From: Amycolatopsis sp. DSM 110486
GTDB taxonomy: Bacteria; Actinomycetota; Actinomycetes; Mycobacteriales; Pseudonocardiaceae
Direction: 5' to 3'
Assembly (NCBI RefSeq): GCF_019468465.1
Contig: NZ_CP080519.1
Location: forward strand, 2,805,001 to 2,869,000
DNA: 64,000 nt
Position numbers and translations under genes: made by a program. The notes under the pieces were generated by a model. That model saw only the letters and a program-made list of their open reading frames with translations. It had not been told where the DNA came from and searched no databases. This document shows, in pieces, positions 47,037 to 55,533 of the stretch. Within the stretch, counting starts at the first letter, position 1, and every line of letters starts with the position of its first letter.

Positions 47037-47836
47037 GGCGACGGCGTCCCCGACGGCGCACCCTTCGTCTGCGGCGCGCTCGGCGTGGTCGACGCCCCAC
47101 CCGTGCTCGACGGCGGCGGCGTGTCACTCACCGAGCTCTGCGACGTCGGCGATTCGCTCGTGGACGTGCTCGACGACGAGGACGAGGGCGGCGGCGTGTT
47201 CGACTCGGTCTCGCTGGGCGGCGCGTTGTTCTCCGAGGTCGCGGGCGGGTTGTCGTCCTGCTTCTGCTGCTGGCTCGTGCCCGGGTTCCCGTGGTTGAAG
47301 ACGCCGGATCCCACCTCGCCGTGCAAGGCCAGCTCCGCCCCCACCGCCACGGCGATCGCGATGGCCGTCGCGACCACGCTCGTGCCGATGATCAGCGGCC
47401 AGCGCAGCTTCCTCAGCTTGTCGGCGAACGATTCCGAAGGCTCGTCCGGCTGCGTCTGATCCGGCCCCGTGAGCTTCGAGATCCGCACCGTCGGCATCTC
47501 CGACGGGTCGAGCGGCATCAGCACGGTCGGCATCTGCGCCGGGTCGTCGACCGGCGAGAGGCCCGGCCTGCTGCCCCTGCGCTGCCCCGCCGTCACGAGC
47601 ACCGCGCGCGCCCTCAGCGCGGCCTCGCGAGTGCGCTGCAGCGAACGCAGGTACAGCTCGGCGCCGACCGTGGTGATCACGCTCGCCACCCCGGCCCCCA
47701 CGACGGTCCCCGCCACGCCCAGCGTCGAACCCAGCAACGCGGCCGTGACGGCGGCCAGTGCCGTCGCCACCACCTGTGCCGGGCGGAAGCTCTTCTTCTC
47801 GCCCTGCTCCGATGTCTTTTCCCGCTGCTGACTCAT
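47033..47836 (-). CDS. two-helix membrane protein with Ser/Thr/Pro-rich exterior, function unknown
   Basis: A 267-residue protein. A charged N-terminus precedes a hydrophobic Ala/Gly-rich stretch ([40 protein letters not shown]). A ~75-residue cytoplasmic segment with repeated MPTVxM/I motifs (QMPTVLM, EMPTVRI) follows, then a second helix ([20 protein letters not shown]) and a low-complexity Ser/Pro/Thr tail of ~85 residues. The repeated PTV sites could be phosphoacceptors for a Ser/Thr kinase (inference). I recognise no named family. It overlaps thiE by 4 bases at the 3' end. Confidence 0.75.
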   Translation of the reverse strand: MSQQREKTSEQGEKKSFRPAQVVATALAAVTAALLGSTLGVAGTVVGAGVASVITTVGAELYLRSLQRTREAALRARAVLVTAGQRRGSRPGLSPVDDPAQMPTVLMPLDPSEMPTVRISKLTGPDQTQPDEPSESFADKLRKLRWPLIIGTSVVATAIAIAVAVGAELALHGEVGSGVFNHGNPGTSQQQKQDDNPPATSENNAPPSETESNTPPPSSSSSSTSTSESPTSQSSVSDTPPPSSTGGASTTPSAPQTKGAPSGTPSP

Positions 47837-47991
47837 GATCCCGATCTACTAGTACCCGCGCGATTTCCCCTGTGGTGTTCAACGAGTAAGTCGCGCGAGG
47901 AACTCCCCGCGTTGCCCATCCGTGAGCGAGGACACGTTGACCGTCCACAGTGGATAGACTATGGCTCACACTTTCCTGACATACTCACCAC

Positions 47992-48936
47992 ATGCGATTG
48001 GTGACGATCTCCGAAATCGAGGCCGCGGCGAAGCGGGTAGCCGACCACGCCGTGCGCACTCCGCTGCTGCGCCAGCACTGGGCCGAAGGCGAGCTGTGGC
48101 TCAAACCCGAGAGCCTGCAACAGATCGGCGCGTTCAAGATCCGCGGCGCGTACAACGCGATCGCCTCACTCGACGACGCGCAGCGCGCACGCGGCGTCGT
48201 CTCGTACTCCAGCGGTAACCACGCGCAGGCGGTCGCCTACTCCGCGAACGCCTTCGGCATCCCCGCCGTGATCGTGGTGCCGGACGTGGCGCCGCGGCTC
48301 AAGGTCGAGGCCACCCGGAGCTGGGGCGCCGAGGTGATCGAGGTGCCGATCGCCGAGCAGGAGCCGGTCGCGTCGGCGCTGGCGAAGGAGCGCGGGCTCA
48401 CTTACATCCCGCCGTTCGACCACCTCGACGTGATCGCCGGGCAGGGCACCGCGGGCCTGGAAATCGCCACCGACCTGCCGGACGTCGACACCGTGCTCGT
48501 GCCGGTGAGCGGCGGCGGGCTCGCCTCGGGTGTCGGCACGGCGATCAAGGCGCTGTGCCCCGGAGCGAAGGTCATCGCCGTCGAGCCCGAGCTGGCCGGC
48601 GACACCGCCGAGAGCCTGCGCGCCGGCCGCCGCATCGAGTGGCCGATGGAGCAGCGCGCCCGCACGATCGCCGACGGCCTGCGCGCCCAGCCGTCGGACC
48701 TGACGTTCGCGCACTTGCAGAGCGTGCTCGACGGCATCGTCACCGTGACCGAGGACGAGATCCGCGACGCCACGCGCGTGCTGGCCCGGCGGGCCCGGAT
48801 CGTGGCCGAGCCCAGCGGGGCGACGGCCACCGCCGCGTTCCTGCACCACGCCGGCGAGCTGCCGGGCGGCAAGACGGTGTCGGTGATCTCCGGCGGCAAC
48901 GTCGACCCGGAACTGCTGGCCGAACTGCTCGCGTAG
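47992..48936 (+). CDS. PLP-dependent threonine/serine dehydratase-like enzyme
   Basis: A 314-residue fold-type II enzyme. The Schiff-base Lys is in QIGAFKIRGAYNAI, the substrate loop is VVSYSSGNHAQAVAYSANAF, the phosphate-binding glycine loop is LVPVSGGGLASGVGTA, and the C-terminal contact is KTVSVISGGNVDPE. It lacks the regulatory ACT domain of biosynthetic IlvA, so it resembles catabolic threonine/serine dehydratases or serine racemases. ATG 47992. A TCCACAGTGGA dyad and TAGACT box lie about 40-50 bases upstream. It is convergent with the MFS gene, 3 bases apart. Confidence 0.88.
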   Translation: MRLVTISEIEAAAKRVADHAVRTPLLRQHWAEGELWLKPESLQQIGAFKIRGAYNAIASLDDAQRARGVVSYSSGNHAQAVAYSANAFGIPAVIVVPDVAPRLKVEATRSWGAEVIEVPIAEQEPVASALAKERGLTYIPPFDHLDVIAGQGTAGLEIATDLPDVDTVLVPVSGGGLASGVGTAIKALCPGAKVIAVEPELAGDTAESLRAGRRIEWPMEQRARTIADGLRAQPSDLTFAHLQSVLDGIVTVTEDEIRDATRVLARRARIVAEPSGATATAAFLHHAGELPGGKTVSVISGGNVDPELLAELLA

Positions 48937-48939
48937 GCG

Positions 48940-50511
48940 TCAGTCGCGCGCCGGGCCCGGGCGGACGTGGGTCGGCGGTCCGTCCACCCCGCACGAGAAG
49001 CACTCGCCGAGGTGAGGCGACTCGTCGTCCACGGTCCGCTTGGCCTCGGGCCCGGCCGCGCCACCGGAGGCGTCTCCGGAATCGTCCGGCGAACCGAGCA
49101 CGCCGTTGTGAATCCCCAACGCGATGAGGCCTCCTGCGATCGCCAGGACGGCGCAGATGAGCAGTGCCATGCGCCAGCCGGCCGTCAGCGCGACGGGGTC
49201 GCGGTAGGCCGAACCGGTGAGTCCGGCCGCCGCGGGGAGCACCGCGACCGCAAGAAGACCACCCGTTCGGGCGATCGCGTTGTTCACTCCGGACGCGACA
49301 CCGGCGAAGCGGTCGGGGGCTGCGGCGAGCACCGTCGCGGTCACCGGCGCCACCGTGCACGCCAGTCCGAGGCCGAACACGACCACCGCGGGGAAGACCG
49401 AACCGAGGTACGAGGACCCCGGTCCGACGCGGATCAGCAGCAGCATGCCGATGCCGATCACGATGGGTCCGACCACCAGCTGCAGGCGCGGGCCGATGCG
49501 CTGGGCCAGCGCGCCCGAGCGGCCCGAGAGCAGCAGCATGATGATCGTGATCGGCAGCCCGGCAAGGCCCGCGAGCGTCGGCGGGTAGTTCAGGGAGACC
49601 TGCAGCTGCAGGACCAGCAGCATCATCACGGCGCCGAGGGCGGCGTAGACCACGAACGTGAGCGCGTTGGACAGCGTGAACGTCCGGTCGCGGAAGAGGC
49701 TGGGCGGCACGAGCGGTTCGCGGGAGTGGTGCTGCAGCCAGAGGAACACGCCCAGCCCGGCGATGCCGGCGACCAGCGCGATCAGCACGATCGGGTCACC
49801 GATGCCGCGGCCAGGCGCTTCGACCAGCGCTCCGGTTATCCCCGCGAGCCCGATCGCGCCTGTCGCGGCGGCGGTGAAGTCCGGGTGGCCGGTGGCCGTC
49901 TCGTCGCGCGACTCGGGCACGAACTTGAGCGCCATCAGCACCACGACGATGGCCAGCGGCAGGTTGATCAGGAACGCCAGCCGCCAGGACCAGACCTGCA
50001 CCAGCACGCCGCCGAGCAGCGGTCCGACCGCGGCGGCCAGACCACCCAGTCCGGACCACGCGCCGATCGCGCGCGCCCGGTCGTTGTGTCTGAACGACGA
50101 CTGCAGGATCGCGAGTGAGCCGGGGGTGAGCAGCGCGCCGCCGATGCCCTGGATGATCCGGAAGATCACCAGTTCCGTGGTCGAGGTGGCGATCGCGCAC
50201 AGCGCCGAGGCGATGCCGAACCAGACCACGCCGATCAGGTACATGCGGCGCCGGCCGTAGCGGTCGCCGAGGGAGCCCGCGACGAGGATCAACGCGGCGA
50301 GCGCCAGCATGTAGCCGTCGAGGATCCACTGCAGGCCGGCGACGGTGGCGCCGAGCTCCTCGCCGATCCGGGGCAGCGCGACATTGACGATCGTCCCGTC
50401 GAGCATGGCCATGCTCGAGCCGAGGATCGTCGTCCACAGCACCCCGCGGGCCAAGGGGGTGCCCCAGCGAATACCGCTGTCGGTTGTCGTCACCGTGCGA
50501 TCACCGCGCAC
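48940..50511 (-). CDS. DHA2-family (EmrB/QacA-like) drug exporter
   Basis: A 523-residue MFS protein with about 14 membrane segments. GSSMAMLDGTIVNVALPRIG is motif D1 of DHA2 exporters, and GSLGDRYGRRRMYLIGVVW is motif A. GIGGALLTPGSLAILQSSF and ARAIGAWSGLGGLAAAVGPL (motif C region) follow. The C-terminal ~40 residues are hydrophilic with a CFSCGVDGPP segment. The start is either GTG 50511 or GTG 50493; neither has a clear RBS. Substrate unknown; no adjacent dedicated regulator unless the GntR gene upstream acts on it. Confidence 0.9.
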   Translation of the reverse strand: MRGDRTVTTTDSGIRWGTPLARGVLWTTILGSSMAMLDGTIVNVALPRIGEELGATVAGLQWILDGYMLALAALILVAGSLGDRYGRRRMYLIGVVWFGIASALCAIATSTTELVIFRIIQGIGGALLTPGSLAILQSSFRHNDRARAIGAWSGLGGLAAAVGPLLGGVLVQVWSWRLAFLINLPLAIVVVLMALKFVPESRDETATGHPDFTAAATGAIGLAGITGALVEAPGRGIGDPIVLIALVAGIAGLGVFLWLQHHSREPLVPPSLFRDRTFTLSNALTFVVYAALGAVMMLLVLQLQVSLNYPPTLAGLAGLPITIIMLLLSGRSGALAQRIGPRLQLVVGPIVIGIGMLLLIRVGPGSSYLGSVFPAVVVFGLGLACTVAPVTATVLAAAPDRFAGVASGVNNAIARTGGLLAVAVLPAAAGLTGSAYRDPVALTAGWRMALLICAVLAIAGGLIALGIHNGVLGSPDDSGDASGGAAGPEAKRTVDDESPHLGECFSCGVDGPPTHVRPGPARD

Positions 50512-50606
50512 GCTCGAAGCTCATGCGCACACGGTGTCGCGACGCCGGTCCGGGCGCAACCACCCACGCCCGGCCCGGCGACTGCTCGCGGGCCCGCCGG
50601 CCCCGC

Positions 50607-51362
50607 TCACGGCAGCAGCGTCGTGACGAACTTGTAGCGGTCGCCGCGGTAGACCGAGCGCGCGAACTCCACCGGCTTGCCGTCGGTGGCGAACGAGTGC
50701 CGTGTCAGCATCATCACCGGCATGCCGACGTCCGCGCCGAGCATCTCGGCTTCCTCCGGACCGGCGAGCGACGTCTCGATCGTCTCCTCCGCGCGCTCGA
50801 GTTCGACGCCGTAGTGCTCACGAAGCACTGCGTAGAGCGACCCGCCGGCCGAAATGTGCTTGCGCAGCCCACGGAAGCGGCCCAGCGGCAGGTGCGTCGT
50901 CTCCAACGCCATCGGCTGGGCGTCCGCCAACCGGAGGCGGCGAAGGCGAAGAATTTTCGCACCTTGCCGGATCCCGAGCAGTTTCGCGAGTTCGCCCTCC
51001 ACGGGCAACTCCTCGATTTCGAGGAGTTTCGACGACGGCTTCAGGCCCTGCTTGCGCATGTCCTCCGTGTACGAGGACAGCTGCAGCCGCTGCGCGAGCT
51101 TCGGCTCGGCCGCGAACGTGCCCTTCCCTTGAACGCGGTGCAAGCGCCCTTCGGCCGTCAGGTCCGCCAGCGCCTGCCGCACGGTGGTGCGCGACACGGT
51201 GAACTCGCCCGCCAGCGCCCGTTCCGTCGGGATCGGCGAGCCCGGCGGCAGAGCGTCGAGCAGATCCAGCAGGTGCTGTTTCAGCGCCCAGTACTTGGGT
51301 TCGCGCTGCCCGCGCACACCCGCCGTGGTCCCCGCCTCACTCGCGGGGGATGTCTCCAACAT
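50607..51362 (-). CDS. GntR/HutC-family regulator, DasR-like
   Basis: A 251-residue regulator, close to DasR in size. The N-terminal wHTH is KYWALKQHLLDLLDALPPGS, IPTERALAGEFTVSRTTVRQ, LHRVQGKGTFAA. The C-terminal UTRA effector domain is LRRLRLADAQPMALETTHLP, REHYGVELERAEETIE, VEFARSVYRGDRYKF. DasR binds dre sites and senses glucosamine/GlcNAc phosphates. A dre-like site lies in the divergent spacer, and the divergent genes handle amino-sugar phosphates, so this protein is probably their repressor. ATG 51362 has GAGGGAG 8 bases upstream; the longer frame from 51419 crosses the promoter. Confidence 0.9.
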   Translation of the reverse strand: MLETSPASEAGTTAGVRGQREPKYWALKQHLLDLLDALPPGSPIPTERALAGEFTVSRTTVRQALADLTAEGRLHRVQGKGTFAAEPKLAQRLQLSSYTEDMRKQGLKPSSKLLEIEELPVEGELAKLLGIRQGAKILRLRRLRLADAQPMALETTHLPLGRFRGLRKHISAGGSLYAVLREHYGVELERAEETIETSLAGPEEAEMLGADVGMPVMMLTRHSFATDGKPVEFARSVYRGDRYKFVTTLLP

Positions 51363-51457
51363 GACCGGCTCCCTCAGCTTTCCCTCACTATCGCCACTAT
51401 CGCGCCACTTCCCCGTCAAGAAACGTACCCTTCACCACAAACGCTCCGCCCGGCTAG

Positions 51458-51475
51458 CATTGGTCTAGACCTGAC
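51458..51475. promoter_or_regulatory. dre-like operator (DasR-type site)
   Basis: CATTGGTCTAGACCTGAC matches the dre core TGGTCTAGACC with full symmetry over GGTCTAGACC. It lies between the GntR regulator and the SIS gene, about 50 bases before the SIS ribosome binding site. Confidence 0.85.
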
Positions 51476-51526
51476 CGCACGCCGCTCAGCACACCCGGGG
51501 CTCCGGTCCCGGCGGAGAGGAAAGTG

Positions 51527-52570
51527 ATGACCCAACAACATCCCGGCGAGCACATGGCCGCGGAAATCTCGGAGCAGCCTGCCGTACTGGCCGGGCTGGT
51601 CGAGCGGCAGGGCGAAATAGCCGAAGTAGCTGAAAAGATTTCACAAAAGCCGCCCCGTTTCGCTTTGCTCGCCGCACGGGGTTCGAGTGACCACGCTGCT
51701 TTGTACGCCAAGTACCTGATCGAGGTACTCCTGGGGCTTCCCGCGGGTCTCGTGTCACCGTCCACCACGACGCTCTACGGCGCACGGCCAGACCTGAAGG
51801 ACGTGCTCTTCGTCACCGTGAGCCAGAGCGGCGGCTCGCCCGACCTCATCGAGGTCACCGAAGCGGCCCGGCGCCAGGGTGCGCTCACGGTGTCGGTCAC
51901 GAACACGCCGGACTCGCCGCTGCGCGCGGCGGCCGAGCTGGGCGTGGACATCGGCGCCGGTCTGGAGAAGGCGGTCGCCGCGACCAAGACGTACTCCGCG
52001 ACGCTGCTCGCGCTGTACCTGTTCATCGACGCCGTGCGCGGCGGCAAGGCGGCCGACGCGCAGAAGCTCGGCGACCTCGCCCAGCAGACGCTCGACGGCG
52101 CGGCCGAAGGCGTGCAGCGCGCGGTGGACCGCTACCGCTTCGTGGACCGTGTACTCACCACCGGTCGCGGTTACTCGTACGCGACGGCGCTCGAGGGTTC
52201 GCTGAAGCTGGCGGAGACGAGCTACCTCGCCGCCCGCGCGTACAGCGGCGCGGACCTGCTCCACGGCCCGGTCGCGGCCGTCGACGGCGAGACCGCCGTG
52301 CTCGCGGTGACGAGCGCGGGCCACGGCGGCGAGGCGATGGGCGAGGTGCTCGAGGCCGTCGGCAAGCGCGGCGCCGACGTGCTGGCGGTCGGATCCGCGT
52401 CGGCCGACGTGCCGGCGGCACTGCGGATCCCCGTGGCGGAGACGGCCGAGGAGCTCGCGCCGATCCTGGAGATCCTGCCGATCCAGCGGATCGCGCTCGG
52501 GCTTTCGCTCGCGCGCGGCGGTGACCCGGACAGCCCGCGTGGGCTGCTGAAGGTGACCAAGACCCGGTGA
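51527..52570 (+). CDS. SIS-domain amino-sugar isomerase/deaminase-like protein
   Basis: A 347-residue protein with two sugar-isomerase domains, like the isomerase half of GlmS or AgaS/NagB-II proteins. SIS1 has LLAARGSSDHAALYAKYLIE and VTVSQSGGSPDLIEVTEAAR, with KAVAATKTYSATLLALYLF at the active site. SIS2 has VLTTGRGYSYATALEGSLKL and AYSGADLLHGPVAAVDG. It lacks the glutaminase domain, so it is probably a glucosamine-6-phosphate deaminase or a related ketose/aldose enzyme. ATG 51527 (or GTG 51524) has GAGAGGAAA upstream. It lies downstream of a dre-like site and is coupled to the kinase gene. Confidence 0.88.
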   Translation: MTQQHPGEHMAAEISEQPAVLAGLVERQGEIAEVAEKISQKPPRFALLAARGSSDHAALYAKYLIEVLLGLPAGLVSPSTTTLYGARPDLKDVLFVTVSQSGGSPDLIEVTEAARRQGALTVSVTNTPDSPLRAAAELGVDIGAGLEKAVAATKTYSATLLALYLFIDAVRGGKAADAQKLGDLAQQTLDGAAEGVQRAVDRYRFVDRVLTTGRGYSYATALEGSLKLAETSYLAARAYSGADLLHGPVAAVDGETAVLAVTSAGHGGEAMGEVLEAVGKRGADVLAVGSASADVPAALRIPVAETAEELAPILEILPIQRIALGLSLARGGDPDSPRGLLKVTKTR

Positions 52571-53568
52571 GTCTCGTCGTGGGCGTGGACGCCGGTGGCA
52601 CGTCGACGCGAGCGATCGCGGTCGACGCCGCCGGCGCCGTGCTCGGCTCGGCGACGGCCGGCGGTGCCAACCCCAACTCGCACCCGCCTGCGGAGGCGGC
52701 CGCGCGCATCGCCTCGGCGATCGAGCGGGCGCTGGGCGGGCGCACGGACGTGCGCGCCGCCGTGGTCGGACTGGCCGGGGTGAGCAAGCTGTCCGACCCC
52801 GCCGTCGCGGCGGTGTTCGCCGGGGCGTGGGCACGGATCGGTTTGGACGGTGCGGTTCGGACGGTGGCCGACGCCGAAGTCGCGTACGCGTCGGCGACGT
52901 CGGCCCCCGACGGCACCGTGCTCGTGGCGGGTACCGGCTCGATCGCCGGCCGCATCCGCGGACGGCGGATGACCGCCACCGCGGGCGGCTACGGCTGGCT
53001 GCTCGGCGACGAGGGCTCGGCGTTCTGGCTCGGGCGAGAGGCGGTGCGATCCACTTTGGAGGCGCTCGGCCGCGGGGCGGAGCTCACCGGGCTGCCGGGC
53101 GCCGTGCTCGCCGAGGCGTTCGGACCGTCTCCTGTGGACTCCCGGGACGACGTGGCCACTTCAGACAATCACGATTTCCCTAATTCGCTTGTCACGGAAG
53201 CGAATCGGTTGGCCACGGTGCGTGCGCTCATCATGAAGGTCAACGCCGAAGCGCCCGTCCGGCTCGCTCGGTTCGCGCCCCTCGTGAGCGCCGCGGCGGC
53301 CGCCGGAGAAGCCTCCGCAACGGAAATCGTGGCCAGGGCAGCCGATCTTCTGGTCGCCACGGCCCTCGCCACGCGCGACCCGGGCGAGAAAACTCCCGTG
53401 GTGCTCGTCGGCAGCGTCCTTACAGGAACCGGTCCGGTGGGACCGCTCGTGAAGGCCGGGCTGGCCGGGCTCGACGTGCTGACCAGCTCCGACGGAGTGC
53501 TCGGCGCCGCGTGGCTGGCCGCCGTCGACGCCTGGGGAGAGACCGCGGTGCGGCCTTCGGCAAGGTGA
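52567..53568 (+). CDS. BadF/BadG-type N-acetylglucosamine kinase-like ATPase
   Basis: A 333-residue ASKHA-fold kinase. Phosphate-1 motif VVGVDAGGTSTRAIAVDAAG, then AVVGLAGVSKLSDPAVAAVF, VLVAGTGSIAGRIRG (phosphate-2) and GGYGWLLGDEGSAFWLGREA, and a C-terminal adenosine motif VVLVGSVLTGTGPVGPLVK. It matches the NAGK/BadF family that phosphorylates GlcNAc or glucosamine. The GTG start overlaps the SIS-gene stop (GTGA). With the SIS protein it would convert amino sugars to fructose-6-phosphate under DasR-type control (inference). Confidence 0.87.
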   Translation: MSLVVGVDAGGTSTRAIAVDAAGAVLGSATAGGANPNSHPPAEAAARIASAIERALGGRTDVRAAVVGLAGVSKLSDPAVAAVFAGAWARIGLDGAVRTVADAEVAYASATSAPDGTVLVAGTGSIAGRIRGRRMTATAGGYGWLLGDEGSAFWLGREAVRSTLEALGRGAELTGLPGAVLAEAFGPSPVDSRDDVATSDNHDFPNSLVTEANRLATVRALIMKVNAEAPVRLARFAPLVSAAAAAGEASATEIVARAADLLVATALATRDPGEKTPVVLVGSVLTGTGPVGPLVKAGLAGLDVLTSSDGVLGAAWLAAVDAWGETAVRPSAR

Positions 53569-53639
53569 ATACGACCAAAACCTGGTTCGAAGTGTCCAAA
53601 CCGTCGACTCAACCCCTCCGGTCCGGGTACCGTAGGCAT

Positions 53640-53673
53640 CGGCCCCCGGACCCTCCCCCCTCGCCGGGGGCCG
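53640..53673. terminator. terminator between the amino-sugar kinase and DUF3159 genes
   Basis: CGGCCCCCGG (53640-53649) pairs with CCGGGGGCCG (53664-53673) around a 14-base loop, between the convergent genes. Confidence 0.75.
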
Positions 53674-53675
53674 CC

Positions 53676-54344
53676 TTATGTCCTGGGTCCGTCTTCCGGA
53701 CCCGGTTCCGGCGTGAGCCGCAGGCCCGGGTGCCCGGCCGGCAACGCCTTGTACAGAACCCAGCCGCTCACTGCCACGGTCGCCGCGACCAGTGGCCACG
53801 AGAGCGCGGTGCGCGCGATGCCGAGAGCCACCACCTCCCCGGCCCACCACAGCAGGCCGTAGACCACCACGCGGATCAAGTACTGCAGCACCCACACCCA
53901 GCTCGCCCACGAATACGCGCGCAGTAGTGCGGGGTCACGGCGCCAGCGCGTCTTCTGTCCGATCAGGAGCCCCACGATCACACCCAGCAGCGGCCAGCGC
54001 ACCACGATGCTGGCGGCGAAGAGCAGGGCGCTCGCGGCGTTGGAGAGCAGCTGCAGCAGGAAAAAGTCCTCCGCGCGGCCGGTGTGCAACGCGATGAGCG
54101 CGGCGATCACCACGGCCGCGAGGCTCACGACGACGGCGCGCGCCTTGTCGCCGCGGATCAGCCGGTAGGCGCCGAGGGCCACCGCGACCCCGATGGCGAC
54201 GATCGCGCCCCACGAGATCGACTGCCCGGTGGCCAGCCAGCCGACCACGAAGGCCACCGGCGGGATGCTGGCGTCGATCGCCCCACGGCGGCCACCGAGG
54301 ATCTGCGCGAGCGACTCGCGCGCAGGCGTCGTCTCGTCCGTCAC
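53676..54344 (-). CDS. DUF3159 membrane protein
   Basis: A 222-residue integral membrane protein with about six helices. The N-terminal SLAQILGGRRGAIDASIPPV is the DUF3159 signature. IVRWPLLGVIVGLLIGQKTR and WRRDPALLRAYSWASWVWVL follow, with the conserved basic loop between helices, then VSGWVLYKALPAGHPGLRL. The family is actinobacterial and functionally uncharacterised. It stands alone, convergent with the kinase gene and divergent from the SGNH hydrolase region. Confidence 0.9.
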   Translation of the reverse strand: MTDETTPARESLAQILGGRRGAIDASIPPVAFVVGWLATGQSISWGAIVAIGVAVALGAYRLIRGDKARAVVVSLAAVVIAALIALHTGRAEDFFLLQLLSNAASALLFAASIVVRWPLLGVIVGLLIGQKTRWRRDPALLRAYSWASWVWVLQYLIRVVVYGLLWWAGEVVALGIARTALSWPLVAATVAVSGWVLYKALPAGHPGLRLTPEPGPEDGPRT

Positions 54345-54559
54345 ATCCCCAGCCTGCCGGATACCGGGGTGGCAGGCCCGAAGCGGGAGACCTTCGCCAC
54401 ACAGCGTGTCCGTTCAGTGCTCGACTGAGCGGTTCATCACCCCGGATCGAGGTGAAATTCGCGTAATACGGGCGCGCGAGGAGACGAGAAGGTAAGAGAC
54501 TGTGCCTTCCGGCTGAATCAGGGGTGGCAGCCGGGAAGGTACGGGGACGTCCGATTGTT

Positions 54560-54576
54560 AGTTGTGGTGTACAACT
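54560..54576. promoter_or_regulatory. AGTTGT-N5-ACAACT dyad upstream of the SGNH hydrolase
   Basis: AGTTGTGGTGTACAACT has 6-bp perfect arms and lies 45 bases before the GTG start. It is a candidate operator in the 276-base spacer 54345-54620, which otherwise has no gene. Confidence 0.45.
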
Positions 54577-54620
54577 TAACGCGGGGTAGGCGCGGTCAGT
54601 CCGGGGAAGGGGATCCCAGC

Positions 54621-55448
54621 GTGTACGGAATCGACAGCTACGTGGCCATCGGTGACAGCTTCACCGAAGGCCTCAACGACGAGCTGCCCGACGGCTCGTT
54701 CCGGGGCTGGGCCGATCGGCTCGCCGAGATGCTCGCCGGGGGGCGGCCGGACTTCCAGTACGCCAACTTGTCGCTGCGCGGCAAAATGCTCGACGAGATC
54801 ATGGACGAGCAGCTGCCGATCGCGCTCGAGATCAAGCCCGACCTGGTCACGCTGTGCGCGGGCGGCAACGACGTGATCGTGCCGGGCGCGGACGTCGACG
54901 CCATCGCGGCCCGCTTCGAGGCCGGCGTGGTGAAGCTGCGCGAGGCCGGCATCCCCGTCGTGATCTTCAACGGTCCCGACACCAAGGCGCTCTCGGTGAT
55001 GAGCGTGCTGCGCGGCAAGATCGGCATCTACAACACGTATCTGTGGGCGATCGCGGCCCGCCACGGCGCGACGATGGTCGACCTCTGGACCATGGGGCCG
55101 CTGCACGACCGCCGCGCCTGGAGCGACGACCGCCTGCACTTCACGCCCGACGCGCACCGCCGCATCGCGCTGCTGACCGCCGAGGTGCTCGGCCTGCCCG
55201 TGATCGAGGACTGGCGCGAGCCGTACCCGCCGACCGCGGAGCCGGCCACGTGGATCACCTCGCGGCGCTCGGACCTCAACTGGACCAAGGCGCACCTGCT
55301 GCCGTGGATCCGCCGCCAGCTCAAGGGCGAGTCGATGGGTGACGGGCTGTCACCGAAGCGGCCGCAGCTCTCGCCGCTGGTGCAGGCCGAGGCCGCCGCG
55401 CTGGAGCTCGACGTGCGCGACTTCCAGGGCAACGCCACCGCGTCCTGA
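54621..55448 (+). CDS. SGNH/GDSL hydrolase
   Basis: A 275-residue lipase/esterase-fold protein. Block I is YVAIGDSFTEGLNDELPDGS (nucleophilic Ser), block II is NLSLRGKMLDEIMDEQLPIA (oxyanion Gly), block III is LVTLCAGGNDVIVPGADV (Asn), and block V is SDDRLHFTPDAHRRIALLTA (Asp/His). There is no signal peptide, so it acts in the cytoplasm; the substrate is unknown. GTG 54621 follows GGGGAAGGGGA; an earlier in-frame ATG/TTG would include the operator-like dyad. The C-terminal ~60 residues are a hydrophilic extension. Confidence 0.88.
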   Translation: MYGIDSYVAIGDSFTEGLNDELPDGSFRGWADRLAEMLAGGRPDFQYANLSLRGKMLDEIMDEQLPIALEIKPDLVTLCAGGNDVIVPGADVDAIAARFEAGVVKLREAGIPVVIFNGPDTKALSVMSVLRGKIGIYNTYLWAIAARHGATMVDLWTMGPLHDRRAWSDDRLHFTPDAHRRIALLTAEVLGLPVIEDWREPYPPTAEPATWITSRRSDLNWTKAHLLPWIRRQLKGESMGDGLSPKRPQLSPLVQAEAAALELDVRDFQGNATAS

Positions 55449-55533
55449 CCACCGGCACAGTTCGGGCGAGCGCCACCCGAATGGCGCGCCCGACCAGGTC
55501 GCCAACGGGCCGTGACCGGCCTATGGTCCCTTT

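Noticed and set aside
53580..53600. tRNA T-loop-like GGTTCGAA sequence
   Set aside because: No acceptor, D or anticodon stems can be drawn around it; no tRNA gene is visible in the window.
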